A stretch of DNA of 64,000 nucleotides from Thermococcus sp. Lineage in GTDB: Archaea; Methanobacteriota_B; Thermococci; Thermococcales; Thermococcaceae. Under the pieces are notes generated by a model. The model was not told where the DNA came from and did not search any database. It saw only the letters and a program-made list of their open reading frames with translations. Below are positions 9,067 to 17,640 of the stretch, one piece after another. The DNA is taken from the NCBI GenBank assembly GCA_027075325.1, contig JALTBN010000060.1, positions 156,010 through 220,009 of the forward strand, read 5' to 3'. The stretch's first letter is position 1; each line of letters begins with the position of its first letter. A program made the translations under genes and the position numbers.

Positions 9067-9986
9067 CCCATGAACGCCATTGCGAGTATTATCAGTCCCG
9101 CGAAGAACGCGCGGGTGTTCATCTTAACCACGTGGTCTATCCTGAGCCTTGCGTTCGTTGCCTCAAGTGCCGCTATAACCGGGTAGAATGCCACCGTCAG
9201 AACGAACTGGAGCGCCAGGACGAGTGCTGCCTTCTCCGGCGTGCCGACCGGCCCTATCCACGGGAGCGTCAGCAGGCTGACGAAGAACCACAGCAGGGCG
9301 AAGCGCTTGATGTGTATCGCGTAGTAGAAGACCCCCAATAGCCTGCCGCTGTACTCGCTCAGTGGCCCACCTATGACCTCCTGCTCGGCCTCGGCTATGT
9401 CGAAGGGCACGAAGCCGCTCTCGACGTAGAGGGCATAGGCGAGAAGGATGTAGGTCAGCACCAGCGAGGGAGTAAGGTGAAGCCCTGTCATTATTGTGTA
9501 GAGGTCAAGGGAGCCTGAGTTGTAAGCCAGGACACCGTAGAGTATCGCTATCAGAGGCTCGACGGTGAGGATTATCTGCATCTCCCTGGCGGAGCCGAGG
9601 TGGCTGAAGGCGTTCTGTACTGTCAGGCCCGCGAGCATGAGGAAGACGCTGACCATCAGCACCACGTAGAAGAAGACCACCAGGTTGAAGCCGAAGTCCA
9701 CTGGAACGACGTTGCCGTAGGGAAGGAGCAGGGCCGCTGAGAGTGCCGATGCAAGGGCGAGATACGGTGCCCACGTGAACAGCGCCCTCTTGGTGGGCTT
9801 AACGGAGGGCATGCCGAAGAGCTTTCTGAGGTCGTACCAGGTCTGGCTGAGCGGCGGCCCGCGCCTGTACTGGAGCCTGGCCTTTACCCTTCTCGCTATA
9901 CCGTCAAGGTAAGGCGGGAGGAAGAGCATTATGATGATGCCGGCGAGACTGAACCCGAGCTTTACGGCGGTTTCCATCTTCATCAC
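9060..9986 (-). CDS. HycD/NuoH-like membrane subunit
   Basis: GPPLSQTWYDLRKLF, ESGFVPFDIAEAEQEV motif; multiple TM segments. Confidence 0.92.
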   Translation of the reverse strand: MMKMETAVKLGFSLAGIIIMLFLPPYLDGIARRVKARLQYRRGPPLSQTWYDLRKLFGMPSVKPTKRALFTWAPYLALASALSAALLLPYGNVVPVDFGFNLVVFFYVVLMVSVFLMLAGLTVQNAFSHLGSAREMQIILTVEPLIAILYGVLAYNSGSLDLYTIMTGLHLTPSLVLTYILLAYALYVESGFVPFDIAEAEQEVIGGPLSEYSGRLLGVFYYAIHIKRFALLWFFVSLLTLPWIGPVGTPEKAALVLALQFVLTVAFYPVIAALEATNARLRIDHVVKMNTRAFFAGLIILAMAFMGW

Positions 9987-9987
9987 C

Positions 9988-11982
9988 TCACAGTGCCATC
10001 AGTATTCCGATCACCACTCCCACGACCACCAGGGCCAGGACAACGAAGGTTCCGAGCCTCATTCCCGGGAGTACGTCGCAGGCTATCCTGAGGAACCTGA
10101 CGAGCGGCTTCAGCGCCTCCTCGTCGGCGTTGAGTATCTCGCCCATTCTGAGGTCGTCGAGGGTCTCAATCTTGGTGTATGGGGTGTCGACTATCTTGAC
10201 GAAGTAGCTGGCCATCCAGAGGTAAGCTCTCGTTATGTAGTGGATTATTCCAGAGCCAACACTGTAGAACCAGTCGCCGAAGCGGTAGAAGCCGTCTATC
10301 TTGCGCTCGTACTTGATGTAGTAGCCTTCCGCGTTGATCCTGTACTCGTCCCAGTCTATCTCAGTTGAGCCGCAGTCCCAGGGCCTTGCCTCCTTGCCGT
10401 ACTCCGGCTTCAGGGTGAGGTAGAATCCCAGCGCCAGGATGCCTAGGAGAATCACGAAGAGCACGGGGCTGAAGAGCACTGAGCCAAAACCAACCCTGTA
10501 AACGCCGTCCTCTATCGGGGCGTTGAAGACGTTGAGTATTCCGGTTACAGTCCCCGGGAAGATGCCGATTAGGAGGGTTAAGCCAGCGAGAATCCACTGG
10601 CCGGCAACCATCGCTCCGGGAACTTCCCTGACTTCCGAGTACCTCTCGCTCTCGCCGCCGAACTGGGTCCCGTAGAACTTGATGAATGACGCCAGCGTTG
10701 CCGCGCTTATCAGGGCGGCCAATACTGCTCCAAAGGCCAGGAGGAAGTCCCCCGACTGGTAGCCGGCCACGTAGATGAGCCACTTGCTTATGAAGCCGTT
10801 GAAGGGCGGAACTCCGGCTATGGCCAGCGATGCGAAGAGCGCCGCTAAAGCGGTCCACTTCATCTGCTTTCCGAGACCACCAAGCTCGTTGAGTTCAACG
10901 GTTCCCGTCCTGTACTCAACTGCTCCCGCGGAGAGGAAGAGGGAGCTCTTGAATATCGCGTGGTTCAGAGCGTGGAAGAGACCAGCGAAGGCACCAAGGG
11001 CACCTATTGCGCCCAGCGCTCCGCCCTTGGGAATGAGGGCCATGCCTATACCTATCCCAAGCCAGATGTACCCCATCTGACCGACGCTGTGGTAAGCTAA
11101 GAGCCTCTTCGCGTTGGTCTCCCTGAGGGCGTAGAAGGTTCCAACGGTGAGGGTTATCGCTCCAAGGAGAGCTACGGCGATTCCCAGGGAGTAACTTGTT
11201 CCAACCAGGCCCCAGACCAGAGCAATCAGGCCGTAGAGGGCAACCTTCTCCATTGCTCCCGCCATCACGGCGGAGACGCTGCTTGGGGCTGCCCTGTAGG
11301 TTTCCGCGACCCAGAACTGGAAGGGAGTTATACCTGCCTTGGTCATGAAGGCTATGAGGAGCAGGCCTCCAAAGACTATCTTGGTGTGGGTCGGGGCGGT
11401 TGCTAAAGCGGTCGCTATGCTATCAAAGCCCAGCTTTTCAAAGCTCCCGACGAGTGAGTAGGCCGTACCGAGTGCTAAGAAGAGCGGTATCGTGTCGAGG
11501 AAGTGCATGGTGATGTAGTACTTCGTGCTTGCATCCACGTCCCTCTTCCTCTCGCTGAAGAAGACGAGTATGAACGAGCTGAGCGTCATAAGCTCCCAGC
11601 TCATCACGAAGTACTCCATGCTGTTTACCGTGACGACTAAGGCCATGCTCGCGAGGAAGGTGTTGTATGCTATTGCGTACACCCAGCCCTTGCCGGCCTT
11701 TTCAAAGATGTCCATGTAACTTATCGCGTAGAGCGAAGCTGCCGTTCCAACGATACCGATTATCAGAAGGAAGACGCTTGAGAGATTGGTCACGTGAAGT
11801 GGGATCCCGTAGAGGTTGATCCTCTGGGGGCCGTTGGTGTAGACGTTGTAAACCTCGCCAAGGAGGAGCAGCGAACCGAGGAAGGCCATAAAGTTCGATG
11901 CCTTGACCGAGGCTTTGTAATCTTTAATGAAGCCGAGCAGGCCACCGATTATGAAAGCCCCAAGGGCGTATTCGATGAACAT
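9988..11982 (-). CDS. HycC/HyfB/NuoL-like antiporter-type membrane subunit
   Basis: Polytopic; WELMTLSSFILV, PSSVSAVMAGAMEKVALYG, HALNHAIFKSSLFLSAG proton-channel motifs. Confidence 0.92.
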   Translation of the reverse strand: MFIEYALGAFIIGGLLGFIKDYKASVKASNFMAFLGSLLLLGEVYNVYTNGPQRINLYGIPLHVTNLSSVFLLIIGIVGTAASLYAISYMDIFEKAGKGWVYAIAYNTFLASMALVVTVNSMEYFVMSWELMTLSSFILVFFSERKRDVDASTKYYITMHFLDTIPLFLALGTAYSLVGSFEKLGFDSIATALATAPTHTKIVFGGLLLIAFMTKAGITPFQFWVAETYRAAPSSVSAVMAGAMEKVALYGLIALVWGLVGTSYSLGIAVALLGAITLTVGTFYALRETNAKRLLAYHSVGQMGYIWLGIGIGMALIPKGGALGAIGALGAFAGLFHALNHAIFKSSLFLSAGAVEYRTGTVELNELGGLGKQMKWTALAALFASLAIAGVPPFNGFISKWLIYVAGYQSGDFLLAFGAVLAALISAATLASFIKFYGTQFGGESERYSEVREVPGAMVAGQWILAGLTLLIGIFPGTVTGILNVFNAPIEDGVYRVGFGSVLFSPVLFVILLGILALGFYLTLKPEYGKEARPWDCGSTEIDWDEYRINAEGYYIKYERKIDGFYRFGDWFYSVGSGIIHYITRAYLWMASYFVKIVDTPYTKIETLDDLRMGEILNADEEALKPLVRFLRIACDVLPGMRLGTFVVLALVVVGVVIGILMAL

Positions 11983-11988
11983 CTCACA

Positions 11989-13425
11989 TCACCCCACGAA
12001 ACCTATCTTCATCACTATGTCTAGGGTGACCCAGGGCGCGACTATGCCTATGAGGATCAGCGTTACCATTACTGCACACATGAGCCTGGAGGAGTGGAGT
12101 TCAGTTGACGGTGCCGGTTCCCCGAAGAATATCTCCCTGAACCACAGCAGAACCACCACGAGGAATATTGCCGCGTCGAAGAGAACCGTTCCCGGGAAGA
12201 GCCATGAAGCAATACCCTGGGCGTGCCTGGTGCTCATGATGGTGAAGGCCTTGCTGAAGAACAAGCCGAGAGGCAGAACCCCGGCCAGTCCAAGGAAGCT
12301 GAGGAACCAGGCGGTGCTTGCCCATGGGAGGCTTTTTCTGATGCCCCTGATCATCTTGAAGTCCGTGGTTCCAAGGGAGTAGGCAAAGACGCCAACGCTC
12401 ATGAAGGCGAGGGCCTTGACGAAGGCGTGGTTCACCACCTGGTACACGGCTATCTGGAGTCCAGCGGTATGCCCGAGGAGCGCGTAGGCGAGGGTTATGT
12501 AAGCAACTCCGGCCTGAGCGATGGTGGAGTATGCTATGAGCCTCTTACCGTCCCTCTGAAGCGGGTAGTAAATCATCATCAGGAATATCAGCGCCACCGT
12601 GAGGAGGCCAAGGAGCCAGAAGTCATCCCTGCCTGGGTTCATGTACTGGATAACCCTGAAGAGCATGAAGCTGCCGAGAGGGACTATCGATGCCGAGTGA
12701 ACGTAAGCCGACGCTGGAACCGGACCTGCGGTTGCATCCGGGAGCCAGGAGTAGAAGAACAGCTGGGAACTCATTGCCAGAGCCGCGAATATGAGCAGTG
12801 TGAAGGCGGTGTCCTTGGTTGACTGGGCAAGTGAACCCATCCTGGCAAGCTCCTGGCCGTTTCCGAGGATCGCGGTGGCGATTACCATGAGGAAAACCGC
12901 CAGGTTGAGAACAAGGAAGCCCTTGAGGGCCTTGCCCCGTGCGTCCCCGTGGAAGTCAACGAGGTACAGCAGCGCTATCGCCATAAGCTCCAGGGCCACT
13001 ATGAACTGGACCAAGTTCGTGGAGTATATAAAGACCATCGCCGCCCCCGCCAGGAGACCAAAAAGGGCGTAGAACTTACCCTTTCCGCCTTCAAGGGGAT
13101 GGGCTCTGTTCTTTGGCCCCATGTAGTCGGCTGCGTAGAGAACCAGCAGGAACGCTATCAGCAGGGACGTGAACCCCATGAGGACGGAGGCAACGTCAAC
13201 GTTGAGTCCAAAGACCTCACCGAGGTTCCCACCACTGGCGTAGGCGTAGTGGTAGGCCTTCTCGGCCCCTCCCTGGAAGAAATCGTAGGTCCCGTAGGCG
13301 TTTATGAGGAAGGCGATGCCTATTATTGCCGAGGCAACTGCGTCAGCGGCTCTGCCCTCAAGTTTGTACATGAGGAGTAGCAGGAAAGGAAGCAGGGCCG
13401 ATGCGAGGAATACTTCTCCGTTCAC
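11989..13425 (-). CDS. HyfF/MrpD/NuoN-like antiporter-type membrane subunit
   Basis: Polytopic; WLPDATAGPVPASAYVHSASIVPLG, NHAFVKALAFMSVG motifs. Confidence 0.9.
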   Translation of the reverse strand: MNGEVFLASALLPFLLLLMYKLEGRAADAVASAIIGIAFLINAYGTYDFFQGGAEKAYHYAYASGGNLGEVFGLNVDVASVLMGFTSLLIAFLLVLYAADYMGPKNRAHPLEGGKGKFYALFGLLAGAAMVFIYSTNLVQFIVALELMAIALLYLVDFHGDARGKALKGFLVLNLAVFLMVIATAILGNGQELARMGSLAQSTKDTAFTLLIFAALAMSSQLFFYSWLPDATAGPVPASAYVHSASIVPLGSFMLFRVIQYMNPGRDDFWLLGLLTVALIFLMMIYYPLQRDGKRLIAYSTIAQAGVAYITLAYALLGHTAGLQIAVYQVVNHAFVKALAFMSVGVFAYSLGTTDFKMIRGIRKSLPWASTAWFLSFLGLAGVLPLGLFFSKAFTIMSTRHAQGIASWLFPGTVLFDAAIFLVVVLLWFREIFFGEPAPSTELHSSRLMCAVMVTLILIGIVAPWVTLDIVMKIGFVG

Positions 13426-13441
13426 CTTTCATCACCCGTTG

Positions 13442-13458
13442 GTTTTTAACCCTTGGTT
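13442..13458 (+). promoter_or_regulatory. SurR-like extended site inside the Mo-oxidoreductase/hydrogenase operon
   Basis: GTTTTTAACCCTTGGTT = GTTn3AACn5GTT in the 51-bp gap between the HycB-like and HyfF-like genes. Confidence 0.6.
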
Positions 13459-13476
13459 TCCTTCGCAAAAAATAAG

Positions 13477-13977
13477 TCAGAGGACGAGGTAAGCCTTCTC
13501 GCCCTCCCCCTTCTCGGCCGAACTCTTCAGGTTGGCGACGATCTTTCCTTCCCTGTTCCAGAGCACCTCGTTTATCTCACCGAACTTAAGAGCCTCAGTT
13601 GGACATGCTGAAACACATGCCGGAAGAAGGCCTTCCGCCCTTCTGTCGGCGCAGAGGTCGCACTTGTCCATGATCTTGTTCTCCTCGTCGAGCTTTGGAA
13701 TCCCGAAGGGACAGGCAACGGCACACATGAGACAGCCGATACACTTGAGCGGGTCGAAGGCAACCGCTCCGTCCTCGTCCCTGAAGAGCGCCCCGGTGGG
13801 GCAGACGTTGAGACACGGTGCCTTCTCACAGTGGCGGCAGTTGAATGGGACTGTAAAGAGATCTGGGAACTCGAAGACCTTGATCCTTGCCTCGCCGTGC
13901 GTCATTTCACAGGCCACTTCACAGGCCTTACAGCCAATGCAGCGGCTGTAGTCCAGGAAAATCTTCTTGTGGGCCAT
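13477..13977 (-). CDS. 4Fe-4S electron-transfer subunit (HycB/FdhB-like)
   Basis: CIGCKACEVAC, CRHCEKAPCLNVCP, CIGCLMCAVACP, CDLCADRR...CVSACP. Confidence 0.9.
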   Translation of the reverse strand: MAHKKIFLDYSRCIGCKACEVACEMTHGEARIKVFEFPDLFTVPFNCRHCEKAPCLNVCPTGALFRDEDGAVAFDPLKCIGCLMCAVACPFGIPKLDEENKIMDKCDLCADRRAEGLLPACVSACPTEALKFGEINEVLWNREGKIVANLKSSAEKGEGEKAYLVL

Positions 13978-13987
13978 CTCAACCACC

Positions 13988-16045
13988 TCACTCCTCCACC
14001 CTCTCGACCTTAGCGGCGACGGCCTTCAGCTCGGCCATCTTGGTTTTCTCGTGGGTCTCCTCAAGCGTCAGGAAGTTGACCTGCCAGTGCCAGGGCATCG
14101 CTATGACCCCTTCCCTGACGTGCTCGGTAACTTCAGCCCTGACGAGAACGCTTCCGCGCCTGGTTGAGACCTTGACGAGGTCGCCGCTCCTTATTCCGAG
14201 CGCCCTGGCATCCTTCGGATTTATCATGACGTACTCCTCGGGCCAGCGCTTCTGAAGGCTTGGACTCTCCTCGGTCATGGTGAGGGTGTGCCAGTGGCCG
14301 ACGAGCCTAAAGTTGGTGAGCCAGAACGGATACTCGCCATTGGGCATCTCCGGTGGCTCGCGCCAGCTGACGGGCTGGAGCTGGGCCTTTCCGTCGGCCG
14401 TCTTGAAGCCGTTCTTGAAGAGGACCCTGGTGCCTTCGCCGGGTTCACTGCACGGGAAGAAGCACCCCTCAAGGTGCTCCGCAAGGTACTCCGGTGTTGC
14501 ACCCTTGAAGACGGGGATAACGCTGTTTATCTCCCTGAGGATCTCGTCCGGGTGGCTGTACTTGAAGAACTCACCGAGGCCGAGCTCCCTGGCAAGCTCA
14601 ACGAGGATGAGCCAGTCGGGCTTTGCCTCACCTGGGGATTCAGCGGCCTTGTATGTCCTCTGAACGCGCCTCTCGGCGCTTATTGCCGTTCCGGTCTTCT
14701 CGAACCATGCCGCCGCCGGAAGGACTATGTCTGCATACATGGCCGTCTCAGTAAGGAATATGTCATGAACAACGAGGAAGTCGAGCTTCCTGAGCTGTTC
14801 GCGAACCCAGCCGCTGTTGGGGGCGGACTTGGCTATGTTGCCACCGACGATGTACATCATGCGTATCCTGTTGCCCATTTCCCTGATCATGCTGGTGAGA
14901 TCGAGGCCGACCCAGTCCGGGATCGGGAAGCCCCAGAGCCTCTCGAGTTCCGCCCTACCTGCTTCGTCGGTTACAGGCTTTCCAGTGGGGAGCTTGTCAG
15001 GAGCAATACCGGTCATAGCAGAGCAGAAACCGCACTGCGCTCCGGGGAAGACGCCGCTCCAGACACCTTCTTTGCCGATGTTGCCGGTTATCGCTATGAG
15101 GTTGGCTATGGCTATTGCAGTGTTCAGACCGTTCACATGCTGGTTCATACCCTCGTTGACGAGGAAAGCCGTCCTCTTGCTCGCTATCAGCCTTGCGACC
15201 TTCCTTATGTCTTCAGCCGGAACACCGCTTATCTTCTCGGCCCACTCCGGGGTGTAATCCTTAACCGACTCCTTGAGCCCTTCAAAGCCAGCGGTCCTCT
15301 CCTGGACGAACTCCTTATCATAAATCTCTTCATCGATGACAACGTTGAGCATGGCGAGGGCTATCGCCAGATCGGTGCCAGGGTAGGGCTTGAGGTGGAG
15401 TGAAGCATACTTGTGGCCCCTCGTTGAGCGCGGGTCAATAACTACCATCTCGGCGCCGTTGTCAAGGGCCTTCTCGATGTACTGGCCGAACATCACGGGG
15501 GCAGTCTCGGCCGGGTTGTGACCCCAGACCACTATAAGCTCGGCCTTCTCAATGTCCTCGAAGGGGTTGGTCGCGGCAGCACTTCCAAACACCACGGTTC
15601 TGGCGGGACTGTTTGAGTACTGGCAGTACCTTCCTGGGAAGTCGAGATGGTTGGTTCCAATCGCCTTGGAGAGCTTGTGGACGAGGTAGTTCTCTTCGAG
15701 GGTTATCTTCTCGCTTCCGAGGAAGGCTATTGCCTCCGGACCGTAGGTTTCCTTGATCTCCTTTATTTTCTCCGCGATTATTCTATATGCCTCTTCCCAG
15801 CTTATCTCCTCGAACTTTCCTTCGCCCTTCTCGCCGACGCGCCTGAGGGGCTTCTTAAGCCTCTGGGGGCTGTTGATGAACTGGTAGGAAGCCACTCCCT
15901 TGGGGCAGAGTTTTCCCCTGTTGGGGATCTTTGGATGGTCGTAGTCGAACTCTATCCTCCTGATGTAGCCGTTCACACTAACTGCATAGAATCGGCAGCC
16001 CACGGAACACCATGGGCAGACCACCGGAACCAGTTTCTCTGCCAT
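13988..16045 (-). CDS. Molybdopterin oxidoreductase, formate dehydrogenase alpha-like (substrate uncertain)
   Basis: CPWCSVGCRFY...KLCPKG N-terminal 4Fe-4S motif, active-site region FPGRYCQYSNSPA, molybdopterin dinucleotide-binding C-terminus; next to HycB-like gene. Confidence 0.85.
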   Translation of the reverse strand: MAEKLVPVVCPWCSVGCRFYAVSVNGYIRRIEFDYDHPKIPNRGKLCPKGVASYQFINSPQRLKKPLRRVGEKGEGKFEEISWEEAYRIIAEKIKEIKETYGPEAIAFLGSEKITLEENYLVHKLSKAIGTNHLDFPGRYCQYSNSPARTVVFGSAAATNPFEDIEKAELIVVWGHNPAETAPVMFGQYIEKALDNGAEMVVIDPRSTRGHKYASLHLKPYPGTDLAIALAMLNVVIDEEIYDKEFVQERTAGFEGLKESVKDYTPEWAEKISGVPAEDIRKVARLIASKRTAFLVNEGMNQHVNGLNTAIAIANLIAITGNIGKEGVWSGVFPGAQCGFCSAMTGIAPDKLPTGKPVTDEAGRAELERLWGFPIPDWVGLDLTSMIREMGNRIRMMYIVGGNIAKSAPNSGWVREQLRKLDFLVVHDIFLTETAMYADIVLPAAAWFEKTGTAISAERRVQRTYKAAESPGEAKPDWLILVELARELGLGEFFKYSHPDEILREINSVIPVFKGATPEYLAEHLEGCFFPCSEPGEGTRVLFKNGFKTADGKAQLQPVSWREPPEMPNGEYPFWLTNFRLVGHWHTLTMTEESPSLQKRWPEEYVMINPKDARALGIRSGDLVKVSTRRGSVLVRAEVTEHVREGVIAMPWHWQVNFLTLEETHEKTKMAELKAVAAKVERVEE

Positions 16046-16063
16046 TGCCTATCACCACCGCTT

Positions 16064-16081
16064 AATGACTGGTCAGTCATT
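16064..16081. promoter_or_regulatory. Palindromic operator 1 (AATGACTGGTCAGTCATT), predicted fdhA-like promoter
   Basis: 7-bp perfect arms AATGACT/AGTCATT; lies about 20-40 bp downstream of TATA-like CTATATAAA on the minus strand, before ATG at 16045. Confidence 0.75.
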
Positions 16082-16170
16082 GGAAATGTGTGAAAATAGT
16101 TTATATAGTTTTTTTGAACAAGGTAGAACATTACATAGACATAATTGGGGCAGCGAGACCGAAGCAGTTC

Positions 16171-16764
16171 TCACAAACTTGAGGCTATCTTAAGGTTGTT
16201 TATTATGACAGGAACCACCTTCTGGAGGTAGTGCTCATCGGAAAAACCCAGACACTCCCTGGAGTGAAGGTAGTGCATTAAAGAAGCGATGAACATCTGA
16301 AAAGCTATCAGCGCATCTTCAAAGCCAACTTTGACGTACGCCGTGATCCTCCTGGCCCCCTCGCGCAGCAGCTCCGAACAGGACTGGGAGTAAATCTCAT
16401 CTATACCCTTCATGCGCTTCCTTATTGAGAGCATATGAAAGAAAATCTCGGCACGGTAGTTTTCAGAGTAGAACTCCAAGAACTCCCTTCCAAGCTGAAT
16501 GAGGTAGTCACCCAGGTTGGGGTAGCTAACGGTTATGTACGGATCCCCCAGGGAGGGCATGGCCATTATAGGCATCACTTCAAAGGCTATCTCTTTGATG
16601 AGGTCGTCCTTGCTCCGGAAGTAGAGGTAGAAAGTCCCCTTGGCAACGCCAGCTTTTGCCACAATCTCATCTACCGTCGTTTTGTCAAAGCCATTTCTAG
16701 CAAAAAGCTCCATTGCCGCTGAGACGAGCTTTTCCCGCGTCTTCCCAGGAGACTTGGTGGACAT
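16171..16764 (-). CDS. TetR/AcrR-family transcriptional regulator
   Basis: KTREKLVSAAMELFARNGFDKTTVDEIVAKAGVAKGTFYLYFRSKDDLIKEI HTH; MSTKSPGKTREK start preferred over upstream start. Confidence 0.92.
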   Translation of the reverse strand: MSTKSPGKTREKLVSAAMELFARNGFDKTTVDEIVAKAGVAKGTFYLYFRSKDDLIKEIAFEVMPIMAMPSLGDPYITVSYPNLGDYLIQLGREFLEFYSENYRAEIFFHMLSIRKRMKGIDEIYSQSCSELLREGARRITAYVKVGFEDALIAFQMFIASLMHYLHSRECLGFSDEHYLQKVVPVIINNLKIASSL

Positions 16765-16775
16765 CCTGGCACACC

Positions 16776-16789
16776 TGACCGTACAGTCA
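16776..16789. promoter_or_regulatory. Palindromic operator 2 (TGACCGTACAGTCA) before TetR-family gene
   Basis: Same TGACYG/CAGTCA half-sites, 12 bp upstream of preferred regulator start 16764. Confidence 0.65.
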
Positions 16790-16848
16790 CTAACCACTGG
16801 ACAGTTGTGGGCATAGAAAGATTTAAGCTTTTCTGTGGACAGGAAAAG

Positions 16849-16865
16849 AACCAAAAGTTGAAAAT
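16849..16865 (-). promoter_or_regulatory. Near-match SurR-like site upstream of TetR-family gene
   Basis: Minus strand ATTTTCAACTTTTGGTT, one base off GTTn3AACn5GTT and 16/17 identical to the hypF site. Confidence 0.5.
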
Positions 16866-16885
16866 AAAGACAAGTAATAGTTTGA

Positions 16886-17278
16886 TCAAAGAACCGCTGA
16901 GATTATCTCCTCGTCCACCCTTGCGACCTCCGAGAGGAGCTCGCCAAGCTCCCCCGGAACTATCTTCGCGAAGAGCCCCATGTTCATGCCGAAGACGTAA
17001 ACCCCGTCGGGCATCTCTATGATAGAGAACTTGCAGGGCATCATCGCGGAAATCCAGCGGTTCTCCGGTTTGCTGATGGCCCTGGTGGCAAAGTCCCTGT
17101 TGCAGACCTCGATGATGGCAAACTGAATTCCAACCTTCTCCCTGAAGTCGTACTCCCCTATAACAGTCCAGCCCACTTCCTCGGTTTTCTTCTTCAGTCT
17201 TTCGATGGTCTCCTCAAAGCCGTACTTGCTCTTAGTGCCCTTCACCATCTGCCTCATCATTTCCTCCACGGCAATCAC
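16886..17278 (-). CDS. DUF302-family protein
   Basis: FEETIERLKKKTEEVGWTVIGEYDFREKVG ... PCKFSIIEMPDGVYVFGMNMGLFAKIV resembles DUF302 domain. Confidence 0.75.
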   Translation of the reverse strand: MIAVEEMMRQMVKGTKSKYGFEETIERLKKKTEEVGWTVIGEYDFREKVGIQFAIIEVCNRDFATRAISKPENRWISAMMPCKFSIIEMPDGVYVFGMNMGLFAKIVPGELGELLSEVARVDEEIISAVL

Positions 17279-17295
17279 CTGACTGACCAGTCAGG
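17278..17295. promoter_or_regulatory. Palindromic operator 3 (CCTGACTGACCAGTCAGG), DUF302/hypC-like divergent promoter
   Basis: 14-bp core TGACTGACCAGTCA is the exact reverse complement of operator 1 core. Confidence 0.75.
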
Positions 17296-17320
17296 GCAAG
17301 GAATATAAATCCTTTTCCTG

Positions 17321-17337
17321 AACCTTTGGTTGATAAC
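17321..17337 (-). promoter_or_regulatory. SurR-like extended site at hypC-like/DUF302 divergent promoter
   Basis: Minus strand GTTATCAACCAAAGGTT = GTTn3AACn5GTT. Confidence 0.65.
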
Positions 17338-17338
17338 C

Positions 17339-17596
17339 ATGGCCCTGATGTTCGCGGGTAGGGTTGTTGAGGTCAGGGATAATAAGGCCATAGTCGATGT
17401 TGAAGGCCAGCTGAGGGAAGCGAAGCTCGACTTCATCAGGGACGTGAAACCGGGCGACTACGTAACGATTTACTACGGAATAGTTCTTGAGAAGGTGAGC
17501 GAGGAAGAGGCGAGGGAAACGCTTGAGCACTGCTCATACCATCGTGGGGAGAAGGTAGAGATGACCTTCTCACTGGTTGAAAACCTGAGGTTTTAG
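17339..17596 (+). CDS. HypC-like paralog lacking Cys2 and conserved His
   Basis: MALMFAGRVVEVRDNKAIVDVEG..VKPGDYVTIYYGIVLEKV aligns over its length with the HypC at 17641. Confidence 0.8.
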   Translation: MALMFAGRVVEVRDNKAIVDVEGQLREAKLDFIRDVKPGDYVTIYYGIVLEKVSEEEARETLEHCSYHRGEKVEMTFSLVENLRF

Positions 17597-17640
17597 AAAG
17601 GCTAAATAACGGTGTCACGCACTCTCGGACGGTGAGAAAG

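Noticed and set aside
14288-15403. 371-aa plus-strand ORF inside the molybdopterin oxidoreductase gene
   Set aside because: Antisense shadow of the codon-biased fdhA-like gene
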